Shown: in pieces, positions 20,312 to 26,545 of the stretch
How the letters are laid out: the number at the start of each line of letters is the position of its first letter
How positions within the stretch are numbered: position 1 is the stretch's first letter
Virus record (IMG/VR): IMGVR_UViG_3300043772_001626
Span: 1 to 27,950 of that record
Length of the DNA stretch: 27,950 nucleotides
Strand: one strand, 5' to 3'
Origin: a virus
Made by a program: the position numbers and the translations under genes
Notes under the pieces: model-generated
What the model was told of the DNA's origin: nothing
Seen by the model: only the letters and a program-made list of their open reading frames with translations
The model's database searches: none

Positions 20312-20497
20312 ACCATAATTGAGAATACTGTTGTGTGTTTAAGATGGCTTTAAAAACCCATCTCCTAGACTTCACGCTTTCATTCTACTTTTGGGATAGT
20401 AGAACATCTCCGGATAATGGATGCGGTATTGCTAGGATGGTTAATCTCCCTAACAGTTGGGATTCCTATTTCTTTCGCTCACATTCTCAATTATGGT
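20312..20497 (-). ncRNA. Candidate 186-nt structured RNA closed by 15-bp stem
   Basis: The arms 20312-20326 (ACCATAATTGAGAAT) and 20483-20497 (ATTCTCAATTATGGT) are perfect 15-bp inverted repeats. Read on the minus strand, further pairings nest inside: ACTGTT with AACAGT next to the closing stem, CCATCCTAG with CTAGGAGATGG (9 bp with a 2-base bulge), CGC with GCG, hairpin TTCTACT/AGTAGAA (7 bp) and hairpin CATCC/GGAGATG. AGATGG/CCATCT is an alternative hairpin that competes with the 9-bp stem. No credible gene lies in the stretch. It sits between a 56-residue gene and the tRNA, and recalls the stable non-tRNA species in the T4 tRNA cluster. The family is unknown. Confidence 0.55.
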
Positions 20498-20503
20498 TGC
20501 TGG

Positions 20504-20674
20504 TTACCAACTTCCGTCATCAAACCAAACACGAATTGTGATTGGTAAAAGTTCTAATATAAAAGCATCTTGTTCCCATGCTTCATTGGTTTTGAAGTAT
20601 GCACAATGTAATCTCCAATGAAACGGATTTAATTTCAAAGTAATATTGCAACCTGAATATTTTAACCAGTTCAT
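20504..20674 (-). CDS. 56-residue tryptophan-rich phage protein
   Basis: ATG at 20674 overlaps the preceding stop (ATGA) and the frame ends with TAA at 20504. The product starts MNWLKYSGCNITLKLNPFHW and ends ITIRVWFDDGSW, with alternating aromatic and hydrophobic residues suggesting a small beta-sheet. I recall proteins of this pattern (WSG....LNPW.W ... WIDDGSW) in marine T4-like phages, of unknown function. Its stop lies 7 bases before the structured RNA element. Confidence 0.7.
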   Translation of the reverse strand: MNWLKYSGCNITLKLNPFHWRLHCAYFKTNEAWEQDAFILELLPITIRVWFDDGSW

Positions 20675-20901
20675 TTTAAGATTTCTGCCGTGAGTTCTGG
20701 AATGTTGAATTGACTACGAATATATTTGTCTTTTAACATTTCTGGAATAATTGTATGTGGCTCTTCTAAAAGAAAAGGACACGGTCCGTTCCATTTATTA
20801 GTAATCAAAAATGTTTTAAATATCTCTATATCTTTTTTACTTTTTGGATTAAATTTTCTTTTTTGGTTTTGCACCAATTGATGGTTTGTAAGAATAGTCA
20901 T
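20671..20901 (-). CDS. 76-residue phage protein of unknown function
   Basis: The product starts MTILTNHQLVQNQKRKFNPK and contains SKKDIEIFKTFLITNKWNGP then CPFLLEEPHTIIPEMLKDKY. It is soluble, with a likely helix-strand mix and one cysteine. It overlaps both neighbours by 4 bases (ATGA type), so it belongs to one translational chain starting at the promoter at 21129-21157. I do not recognise a family. Confidence 0.7.
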   Translation of the reverse strand: MTILTNHQLVQNQKRKFNPKSKKDIEIFKTFLITNKWNGPCPFLLEEPHTIIPEMLKDKYIRSQFNIPELTAEILK

Positions 20902-21122
20902 TTCACATACTCCACATTATCTTTACGAAGATAATGAACCATTTGATATTCATCATTGAATGATTTCACCACAGGAATAAAAGTAATGCCCTCAATCTCT
21001 TTGGTTTCCCAATTTGAATAGGTGTAATAGATATCCGAGTTCATTTTTGAACGAACTTTTTTGAGGATGGCTTTACCACCAGTGGTACTGGCAATATAAC
21101 CTGGTCTTAGATTTTTTTTCAT
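20898..21122 (-). CDS. 74-residue basic phage protein, possibly leaderless
   Basis: I choose ATG at 21122 (MKKNLRPGYIASTTGGKAIL); an ATG six codons upstream would start inside the -10 element of the promoter. The predicted transcription start (7 bases after TATAAT) coincides with this ATG, so the mRNA may be leaderless. The product includes KKVRSKMNSDIYYTYSNWET and a beta-rich end with ITFIPVVKSF. No family is recognised. Its stop overlaps the next gene by 4 bases. Confidence 0.65.
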   Translation of the reverse strand: MKKNLRPGYIASTTGGKAILKKVRSKMNSDIYYTYSNWETKEIEGITFIPVVKSFNDEYQMVHYLRKDNVEYVK

Positions 21123-21128
21123 GATATG

Positions 21129-21157
21129 ATTATAACTCAAAAATAGGGGGTTGTCAA
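21129..21157 (-). promoter_or_regulatory. Consensus early promoter with -35 in a terminator loop
   Basis: TTGACA (21157-21152) and TATAAT (21134-21129) are spaced by exactly 17 bases on the minus strand, a perfect sigma70 promoter. The -35 lies in the loop and right arm of the terminator hairpin at 21139-21168. It drives the three small genes down to 20504, the structured RNA and tRNA-Ile2. Confidence 0.85.
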
Positions 21158-21168
21158 GAACCCCCTAT
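21139..21168 (-). terminator. Strong intrinsic terminator of the hsp20 transcript
   Basis: ATAGGGGGTT and AACCCCCTAT form a perfect 10-bp stem with a 6-base loop, followed by TTTTT on the minus strand. It lies 5 bases after the stop of the 20-residue micro-gene. It ends the RNA coming from hsp20 while hosting the next promoter. Confidence 0.85.
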
Positions 21169-21172
21169 ATTA

Positions 21173-21235
21173 TTACCGACTTTTTGGATAATTCAACTGT
21201 TCCCATTCCTCATCGGTTACGGGCCACCAGTTCAT
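21173..21235 (-). CDS. 20-residue micro-protein coupled to hsp20
   Basis: ATG at 21235 overlaps the hsp20 stop (TAATG) and the frame ends with TAA at 21173, just before the terminator. The product is MNWWPVTDEEWEQLNYPKSR, rich in tryptophan and acidic residues. The coupling and the neat fit between stop and terminator suggest real translation, although such a short frame can arise by chance. Function is unknown. Confidence 0.45.
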   Translation of the reverse strand: MNWWPVTDEEWEQLNYPKSR

Positions 21236-21696
21236 TATTGACTCTTTTCTTTAATGGCAATCTTTTTAATGGTATCTTGAGTCTGCACAAGATTTTCTAA
21301 CCAAACTTTTAACATACCATTTACCATTTCTGCCTGGTCAATTTCAATCTTGTCAGCCAATGTAAATGAACGTGTAAAGTTGCGGTTAGCGATTCCTTTA
21401 AAGAGGAAATTTTCTTCTTCTTTAAGTTCATCTTCTTTTGCAGAGCCTTTAATAACCAATTTATTACCTTCAAGAGTTACTTCAATATCAGACTTGGCAA
21501 AACCAGCAACTGCCAATTCAATGACGTACTTGTTCTTGCTTACTTGTTTGATATTGTATGGGGGATACGATGGTACATTCTTTGCAATATTTTTGGTTAC
21601 TTCTTCAATGTCTTTGAAAAAGTTATCGTAACCAACGGTGAATGGATCCAACGTTTTATGAAAGTCAAATAGACTTGGTAATAGACTTGTAGTCAT
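21235..21696 (-). CDS. Hsp20 small heat-shock protein
   Basis: The 153-residue product has an alpha-crystallin domain at about residues 40-140: YPPYNIKQVSKNKYVIELAV, then AGFAKSDIEVTLEGNKLVIK, then FLFKGIANRNFTRSFTLADK and the GMLKVWLE strand. It is an ATP-independent holdase that binds unfolding proteins; small HSPs are common in marine T4-like phages. AGGAG lies 9 bases before the ATG. It is preceded by nested early and late promoter boxes (21761-21789), so it may be made through the whole infection. Confidence 0.92.
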   Translation of the reverse strand: MTTSLLPSLFDFHKTLDPFTVGYDNFFKDIEEVTKNIAKNVPSYPPYNIKQVSKNKYVIELAVAGFAKSDIEVTLEGNKLVIKGSAKEDELKEEENFLFKGIANRNFTRSFTLADKIEIDQAEMVNGMLKVWLENLVQTQDTIKKIAIKEKSQ

Positions 21697-21730
21697 GTGT
21701 AGTGCTCCTTAGTTAAGCGAGTTAATCAAA

Positions 21731-21752
21731 AATTGCGGTCTCATTGAGCCCC
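21731..21752 (-). promoter_or_regulatory. 5' leader hairpin of hsp20 mRNA
   Basis: Near the start of the hsp20 leader the minus strand reads TGCGGGGCTCAATGAGACCGCA, where TGCGG pairs with CCGCA and CTC can pair with GAG inside. It lies a few bases after the predicted start site and about 35 bases before the ribosome site. It may stabilise the message or sense temperature, but no thermosensor motif is evident. Confidence 0.35.
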
Positions 21753-21760
21753 GCACCATT

Positions 21761-21789
21761 AGTATACTATTATTTATACAACTTGTCAA
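21761..21789 (-). promoter_or_regulatory. Nested early and late promoters of hsp20
   Basis: TTGACA (21789-21784) and TATACT (21766-21761) are spaced by 17 bases on the minus strand. Within the spacer lies TATAAATA (21778-21771), a T4 late core. Early RNA would start near 21754 and late RNA near 21765. Confidence 0.65.
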
Positions 21790-22193
21790 TAGTCCTGTGT
21801 TTTCTTACCAATATTATATTTTGGTACTAATTGCCAGTCATCCTTCTCTTTATGTGAAAGAATCTTAATTTGACTGAGGAATATGGGTGGTGGATTTTCA
21901 ATCTGTTGTTTTCGGACAACAGTTACCAGGTTCCAATCTTCCAATAGCTTTATTATGGCATTCCTACGGGACAAGTCGTTTTCGGTAATATCGGTTGGTT
22001 TACCATCTAAGGCAAATAATTCTTTGAAGTGGACAATATAATATTGACCTCTTTTGTGTAGTATATGACACGATTGGAATAAGGTTTGGTCTTTTTTTGA
22101 AGCCACTCCAATGCGTGTTAATGTTTCTCTGACTTTGAGGAAATCATCATTCTCATTCAAAGTTACTTCAACTAAATCAGTAATATTAATCAT
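21786..22193 (-). CDS. regA: RegA translational repressor
   Basis: The 135-residue product matches T4 RegA closely: VRETLTRIGVASKKDQTLFQ, then SCHILHKRGQYYIVHFKELF, RRNAIIKLLEDWNLV and WQLVPKYNIG. RegA binds ribosome sites of many early phage mRNAs and blocks their translation. It lies directly after gene 62 (4-base overlap), the same 44-62-regA order as in T4. Length is slightly above T4 RegA (122), with a short C-terminal extension. Its end overlaps the hsp20 promoter. Confidence 0.95.
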   Translation of the reverse strand: MINITDLVEVTLNENDDFLKVRETLTRIGVASKKDQTLFQSCHILHKRGQYYIVHFKELFALDGKPTDITENDLSRRNAIIKLLEDWNLVTVVRKQQIENPPPIFLSQIKILSHKEKDDWQLVPKYNIGKKTQDY

Positions 22194-22573
22194 ATTCCGC
22201 CTTTATCTGTTCTTCTTTTTATTTCAGCGATTTGGTCATCATTAAGAATTCGTAAAGCTTCTTTAGCCTTCTGGTTAGAATAACCAAAGTAGGTCTTTAC
22301 GCAATCTATGTTCTTATCGGTCTCTGTTTTCTGCCACGGTTGAAATTTCCGTTTCATTGACCTGATGGTATTTAGAAGATATTGATATTGAAGGTCTTTT
22401 TCCAACTCTGGATAAAGGTTCATCTCGTTGGCATATAGAACACAATCCATATGATATGACAAGGCACGATTGACCACAAAAGGTGTATAGTCTTTTGCAT
22501 CAATGTCATCATGTATTACAGACTTCTTGGTTTGAAGTATTGAGGGAATAATCTCTTTGAACAAGTCAGGCAT
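22190..22573 (-). CDS. 62: Clamp loader small subunit gp62
   Basis: The 127-residue helical protein lies between a nuclease-like gene and regA. It has the gp62 pattern: MPDLFKEIIPSILQTKKSVI, then YTPFVVNRALSYHMDCVLYA, NEMNLYPELEKDLQYQYLLN and KRKFQPWQK. It is one subunit of the gp44/gp62 clamp loader that places gp45 on DNA. It is shorter than T4 gp62 (187), as is usual in marine T4-like phages. It overlaps regA by 4 bases. Confidence 0.92.
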   Translation of the reverse strand: MPDLFKEIIPSILQTKKSVIHDDIDAKDYTPFVVNRALSYHMDCVLYANEMNLYPELEKDLQYQYLLNTIRSMKRKFQPWQKTETDKNIDCVKTYFGYSNQKAKEALRILNDDQIAEIKRRTDKGGI

Positions 22574-22574
22574 A

Positions 22575-23036
22575 TTAATATCCTGATACGGTATACTTTT
22601 GTAACTCAGCCATTTCTTGTTCAGTCATTTTTCTAACTGGCTTTAAAGCTTCTTGTTCTCTATCAATTAGAATCATATTACGACCATCTTTGGTTATATA
22701 GTTTCTTGTTTTAAAGTTTTTTGGTTCTACTCTAAAAATCCATCCAGCCCACTTATCTTGATGCCGTGGAGGTGGTACCGAAACAAAATAAAGAACATCA
22801 ACTGACCTACATTTGTTTAATTGATTTGGTTTAAATGTAAAAGCGTTTTGCATAATAAAAGGTACTTGAGTTTTGACTTCAACTTTTTTATCATTAACTA
22901 ACAAATCTTTTTCTGAATCAAATTTATCAACAGAAGTTTTAATTCTACAACCTTCTTCACTCAGCATATTAATGATAATTTTCTCTCCGGCTAAACCGAG
23001 TTCATTCATCATTTCTTCTTTGGTCATGTTTTTCAT
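22575..23036 (-). CDS. PD-(D/E)XK nuclease-like protein
   Basis: The 153-residue protein has an N-terminal helix (ELGLAGEKIIINMLSEEGCR) and then KFDSEKDLLVNDKKVEVKTQ. This carries the D...ExK pattern of PD-(D/E)XK nucleases (Asp in EKDLLV, Glu-Val-Lys). A Gln follows in the next helix-like region. A strand with DVLYFVSVPP and a WAGWIFRVEP segment complete a small alpha/beta fold. Homologs between 44 and 62 occur in marine T4-like phages, usually unannotated. DNA cleavage or repair at the replisome is plausible but unproven. It overlaps the gp44 stop by 4 bases. Confidence 0.65.
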   Translation of the reverse strand: MKNMTKEEMMNELGLAGEKIIINMLSEEGCRIKTSVDKFDSEKDLLVNDKKVEVKTQVPFIMQNAFTFKPNQLNKCRSVDVLYFVSVPPPRHQDKWAGWIFRVEPKNFKTRNYITKDGRNMILIDREQEALKPVRKMTEQEMAELQKYTVSGY

Positions 23037-23965
23037 TTGAACTCACAATCTACCATGATTTCAGTTAGACAAGCGATGAGATTAATTTCGGAGTCAGCAA
23101 CAAAGGCTGCTTGATATTGATACTTAGCAAGAACCAAAACCAACTGTGGAACAGATTGTGGTTTTAACGATTCATATAAACTGTCGTATAGTTTACGGAA
23201 GATTCTGGCTGGGTCGTTGTCGAGATTGTTGGTGACCCATTTCCTGGCGGCCGCAAAGTCTTTTTCTTTGAGAGCTCGAAGTAAATCAGCAAGTTGTATA
23301 TCACTAACACTAGAAAGAATACCTTTGTCAATTGTACCAGCAACCGAATATCGTTGAAGTTCATTAAGAATTCTACGATTATCCGGAAAGTGTTTCGTGA
23401 TAATAGCGGCGACCACTTCTTTGTCGTATGTAACTCCTTCTTGCTGAAGGATGTTTTCAACTCGTTTAAAGAATTGTGCAGCCAGTTTTGGTTTAGAACC
23501 ATTGATTTTAAAATCGATAACAGAACAACGGGAGTGAATCGGATCAATGATACGATTTTTGAAATTGCAAGTGAAAATGAATGAGCAGTTTGAGGCAAAT
23601 TCTTCAATGGCTCCCCGTAGAGCAGGTTGAGTTGAATTTGGATTAAGATAATCAGCCTCATCAATGATGATAACTTTTCTGCCGCCCATAAGAGAAACTG
23701 ATGAAGCATAGTTTTTAATTTTGTTGCGAAGGACATCAATGCCAGACTCGTCAGAACCATTGATGATAATGTAATCGCAACCAACCTCATTACACAATGC
23801 TTTAGCAACTGTTGTTTTTCCAACACCTGCCGTACCAGATAAAAGAAGATTTGGTATCTCTTTTCTCTTGACGAACTCCTGAAAAGTTTCCTTGATGCCA
23901 TCTGGAAGAACACAATCTTCTATTCTAGCTGGTCGATACTTCTCGACCCACAATAAATGTTCCAT
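23033..23965 (-). CDS. 44: Clamp loader ATPase subunit gp44
   Basis: The 310-residue AAA+ protein has WVEKYRPARIEDCVLP at its N-terminus, Walker A GTAGVGKTT (residues 44-52), Walker B KVIIIDEADYLN, sensor 1 FIFTCNFKNRI and the arginine-finger motif SRC (PIHSRCSVIDF). With gp62 it opens gp45 and loads it on DNA at primer ends. Length agrees with T4 gp44 (319). It heads the 44 - nuclease-like - 62 - regA chain. Confidence 0.96.
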   Translation of the reverse strand: MEHLLWVEKYRPARIEDCVLPDGIKETFQEFVKRKEIPNLLLSGTAGVGKTTVAKALCNEVGCDYIIINGSDESGIDVLRNKIKNYASSVSLMGGRKVIIIDEADYLNPNSTQPALRGAIEEFASNCSFIFTCNFKNRIIDPIHSRCSVIDFKINGSKPKLAAQFFKRVENILQQEGVTYDKEVVAAIITKHFPDNRRILNELQRYSVAGTIDKGILSSVSDIQLADLLRALKEKDFAAARKWVTNNLDNDPARIFRKLYDSLYESLKPQSVPQLVLVLAKYQYQAAFVADSEINLIACLTEIMVDCEFK

Positions 23966-24001
23966 TTCACATACCTCATAATAAAATATACAACTAAAAT
24001 A

Positions 24002-24193
24002 CTACTCAATTTGTCCCTGAAGGACACCAACAACATCAATTTGTGATTCTTCTACAACAATATTACCATTCGTTAATCCAACAACAGTTTTACCTTTCAT
24101 TTCACCATCAGGTAAAACAAATACAATCATAACAAACTTTGGATTAATGGCAACTTTTTGTTGATTGGTTGCATCAGTAAAATATACTAGCAT
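24002..24193 (-). CDS. Small FlbD-like protein between gp45 and gp44
   Basis: The 63-residue product MLVYFTDATNQQKVAINPKF continues with IVFVLPDGE and TVVGLTNGNIVVEESQIDVV. The order 'N/G..v.inp..i..i .... t.i.ltnG....V.Es...V' is that of FlbD-type small proteins, which fold as small beta-barrels. Its role in phages is unknown. It lies 2 bases after gene 45 and 36 bases before gene 44, so it is part of the replisome transcript. Confidence 0.7.
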   Translation of the reverse strand: MLVYFTDATNQQKVAINPKFVMIVFVLPDGEMKGKTVVGLTNGNIVVEESQIDVVGVLQGQIE

Positions 24194-24195
24194 AA

Positions 24196-24870
24196 TTATC
24201 CTTCAAATTTAGATTCTTTAGATTCTGTTGCAATCCAGTATTGAATGTCAACGGACTTGTTTTTAAACGAGGCAAGGCCTTTTGATGAAATTTCAACATC
24301 ATAGGCACCAGGAATCATTTTAAGATTTTCAGTTAAGAATACCATCTTAAATTTCTTTCCGTTACCACTACCTACTTCAATGTGATTTGTGTGAGCAGAA
24401 TCATCTTTTGCATTAAAGGTTGTCAAAACAATTTTATCATCTTTTGACAATACAGCAATGTGTGGAGATTGTAGAACAGAAGCACTCTTTAATAAATCAG
24501 CCAAATCTTCTTTGGCCAAAGAAAAAGCAATGTCAACTGATGGTAAAGAAAGTTCTTTGTCTGGTGCCGTGACAATCATTTCTTTGACTGTCTTACGATA
24601 AGTGGTCGACTTTTTTGGACCAAATTTGAAAATCACATTCTTATCATCAAAATCGATTTCCGTATTATCGAACATCGAATGAACCGAAAGAAACTGATTC
24701 AAATCATAAACACAAAAGTCTTGTGGGAACTCATCCTTTAAAGATGCTTTGGCAAGAACAGTTTTGCCAGAGGACATGGTACGAATTGTATTGCCTTTTT
24801 TAAATTCCATACCAGAATTAATTGAGGCAAAGTTTTTTAATACATCAAGTGTATCTTTTGATAATTTCAT
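24196..24870 (-). CDS. 45: Sliding clamp gp45
   Basis: The 224-residue protein matches gp45 in length (T4: 228) and position. Its pattern includes LSKDTLDVLKNFASINSGME, then VLAKASLKDEFPQDFCVYDL, FLSVHSMFDNTEIDFDDKNV and the C-terminal VDIQYWIATESKESKFEG. Trimeric gp45 tethers gp43 to DNA. In T4 it also activates late transcription with gp33 and gp55, which ties it to the TATAAATA boxes in this window. It is preceded by a promoter at 24896-24924. Confidence 0.93.
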   Translation of the reverse strand: MKLSKDTLDVLKNFASINSGMEFKKGNTIRTMSSGKTVLAKASLKDEFPQDFCVYDLNQFLSVHSMFDNTEIDFDDKNVIFKFGPKKSTTYRKTVKEMIVTAPDKELSLPSVDIAFSLAKEDLADLLKSASVLQSPHIAVLSKDDKIVLTTFNAKDDSAHTNHIEVGSGNGKKFKMVFLTENLKMIPGAYDVEISSKGLASFKNKSVDIQYWIATESKESKFEG

Positions 24871-24895
24871 TTAAATCTCCATCATGTAAAATTTA

Positions 24896-24924
24896 ATAAT
24901 ACTACATTCAAAAACATTTGTCAA
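24896..24924 (-). promoter_or_regulatory. Early promoter of gene 45
   Basis: TTGACA (24924-24919) and TATTAT (24901-24896) are spaced by exactly 17 bases on the minus strand. The start site would lie near 24889, 19 bases before ATG 24870. Confidence 0.7.
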
Positions 24925-24925
24925 G

Positions 24926-25288
24926 TTATTCTTTGGAATACTTAACATCATGTTCATACAAAAACATCAAACAACACATGGCATGAGCCAAATGATGTTT
25001 GCCTGATTCAGGATCAGTAATTTCTCCTTCTTTCCAAGCCCATAAATGCCGTTGCATGGCATCAAAATATCTACGCTTAGAATCAGGAACAAATTTCCAA
25101 TTATCAGGTTCATACTTCTCTGCACCAAAGGTGAGAATTTCTACTGTTGCTTTGAGTGCAAGTGGAGGAATTAAACCATACTGTAATTTGCCCCCATCAA
25201 ACTTCCGGCCACCAGTGGTTACATTTTGTGAAGCTTTTACAACATCAACAAAATTAACAGGAGCGGTTATTTTTGAGGTAATTTCCAT
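24926..25288 (-). CDS. DUF5664 (dATP/dGTP diphosphohydrolase-like) protein
   Basis: The 120-residue product contains GGRKFDGGKLQYGLIPPLAL, then FGAEKYEPDNWKFVPDSKRR, then DAMQRHLWAWKEGEITDPES and GKHHLAHAMCCLMFL. This is the signature of DUF5664, a MazG-like all-alpha pyrophosphohydrolase-type family in many phages. The conserved E..K and H..D residues could bind metal and nucleotide. Members of this group are thought to trim dNTPs, but the substrate here is unknown. It overlaps the upstream glycosyltransferase stop (TAATG). Confidence 0.85.
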   Translation of the reverse strand: MEITSKITAPVNFVDVVKASQNVTTGGRKFDGGKLQYGLIPPLALKATVEILTFGAEKYEPDNWKFVPDSKRRYFDAMQRHLWAWKEGEITDPESGKHHLAHAMCCLMFLYEHDVKYSKE

Positions 25289-26106
25289 TACATTTCTCCG
25301 ACAAAATTAGCAACAGCTGGCATATCTCCTTGAAAGTGATATGTGCCAATATGTGATGTTTTCATCCAAGGACACAACCAAATTGAACCACCCATCTTAC
25401 GCCACATCTGACAGAACATATAATCTTCTGACAGGTAACGATCTGAGCCGCCACCAGTGATTGAATCTTTCGTATCAATGACCGTATCAAAGAAAGCATG
25501 AATGTATCGTGAACCATCAAAATTAGCTTGGCCAACATGGTCTGGTTTGTAACGGATTGTTGGATACTGTGCAGTCATTTTTTCAAATACCTCACGGCGA
25601 ATCATCATGAATCCAGTGCCAATCTCTAATACTTCAAGTGGTTCTGTAACCGAGAATTGTGCGGTACCTTTAACTGGATTAAAAACATAATCACCAGTAA
25701 CTTTTTCTAAGGTTTGGGCTTCAATGTCTGGTTTTTTTTCTACAGCTCTTTTTACTGATTTCCACTTAATCGCTTTCTTGGGATAAGGTCCTCCTACAAC
25801 TTCTTTGTCAAGTGCCAGTAGAGCAATAACATCTTGTGGATTAAATGAGATATCCGAATCAAGAAACAACATATGAGTACACCCAGAACGGTGAATAAAT
25901 TCATCAACCAAATAGTTTCTTGCACGAGTAATTAGTGATTCATTGAAAAGAAATGAAAATTTAATCTGTACACCATATTGTAAACATAGCCCCTGTAAAT
26001 CAAGGCAGGCTTTCATGTAGAGACCGTGATTCATGCCGCCATACATTGGTGTGGCGACAAATAGACTCTTTTTTTGTAATTCTTCTTTTTTAATTGAAAT
26101 TTCCAT
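25288..26106 (-). CDS. GT-A fold glycosyltransferase-like protein
   Basis: The 272-residue product starts its fold with SLFVATPMYGGMNHGLYMKA. It has a FNESLITRARNYLVDEFIH helix and a clear DxD metal site in MLFLDSDISFNPQDV (about residue 84). GGPYPKKAIKWK and GTGFMMIRREVFE follow, with LSEDYMFCQMWRKMGG as the acceptor/catalytic region. Homologs are widespread in T4-like marine phages. The target may be virion protein, host glycan or modified DNA base; sequence does not decide. It is separated from the HTH gene by a strong terminator. Confidence 0.85.
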   Translation of the reverse strand: MEISIKKEELQKKSLFVATPMYGGMNHGLYMKACLDLQGLCLQYGVQIKFSFLFNESLITRARNYLVDEFIHRSGCTHMLFLDSDISFNPQDVIALLALDKEVVGGPYPKKAIKWKSVKRAVEKKPDIEAQTLEKVTGDYVFNPVKGTAQFSVTEPLEVLEIGTGFMMIRREVFEKMTAQYPTIRYKPDHVGQANFDGSRYIHAFFDTVIDTKDSITGGGSDRYLSEDYMFCQMWRKMGGSIWLCPWMKTSHIGTYHFQGDMPAVANFVGEM

Positions 26107-26116
26107 TTGTTCTCCG

Positions 26117-26157
26117 AAAAATAAAAAAAAGGGAGTTACGTTATTAAACGAACTCCC
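26117..26157 (-). terminator. Strong intrinsic terminator after HTH gene
   Basis: On the minus strand GGGAGTT-CGTT-TAAT-AACG-T-AACTCCC forms an 11-bp stem with one bulged T, followed by eight Ts, an A and more Ts. It lies 14 bases after the stop of the HTH gene and before the glycosyltransferase start. Confidence 0.9.
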
Positions 26158-26171
26158 TGATAAGCAATAGC

Positions 26172-26441
26172 TTAGTTGAAACTATAACCAGCAGACAATG
26201 CTGCACGAACCATAGCTTTGGTTGGTTTACCCATACGATAGGCACGAACTTTTGTACCATCACCACGGCGAACTGTGTTGGTGTAAATGCAGTGACCTTC
26301 TTGGCGTAACTCGTCAACACGAGCAGATACGTTTTGAATACCAAAACGTGCACGAGCTTGTGATACAGTTAAAGTGTTGTAACCTTCAGATTTGCTCAAG
26401 TAATTGAGGATCTTTTGTTTAGCGGATAATTGCTTCTTCAT
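26172..26441 (-). CDS. Small winged-helix/HTH DNA-binding protein
   Basis: I choose ATG at 26441 (MKKQLSAKQKILNYLSKSEG), because the in-frame ATG four codons upstream is itself part of the ribosome site (ATGGAG). The 89-residue product has a helix-turn-helix: TLTVSQARARFGIQNVSARV then DELRQEGHCIYTN, and a basic beta-wing (TVRRGDGTKVRAYRMG). It would bind DNA, perhaps as a transcription regulator. Similar proteins are common and abundant in marine T4-like phages. It forms its own transcription unit with promoter upstream and strong terminator downstream, which suggests high expression. Confidence 0.85.
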   Translation of the reverse strand: MKKQLSAKQKILNYLSKSEGYNTLTVSQARARFGIQNVSARVDELRQEGHCIYTNTVRRGDGTKVRAYRMGKPTKAMVRAALSAGYSFN

Positions 26442-26471
26442 ATAAAACTCCATAGTAAGTTAATAAAATAA

Positions 26472-26524
26472 CCTTGCTTGTTGCAAGTATTCACATCATA
26501 ACATTATATATGTGTGTGTGTCAA
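26472..26524 (-). promoter_or_regulatory. Promoter and leader hairpin of the HTH gene
   Basis: TTGACA (26524-26519) and TATGAT (26500-26495) are spaced by 18 bases on the minus strand. The transcript would begin near 26488 with a hairpin CTTGC-AACAA-GCAAG (26486-26472), about 30 bases before the ATG. A short CA/TG dinucleotide run lies in the spacer. A 5' terminal hairpin would protect the message. Confidence 0.6.
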
Positions 26525-26545
26525 GTATATTTGTGGTATACTTTT

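Noticed and set aside
20335-20541. Rightward 68-codon frame
   Set aside because: It lies within the inverted-repeat RNA element and the opposite-strand 56-residue gene, has no ribosome site, and its protein shows no plausible pattern.
23164-23913. Long alternative leftward frame inside gene 44
   Set aside because: It is a shadow of the gp44 frame; gp44 has all AAA+ motifs, while the alternative product shows no domain.
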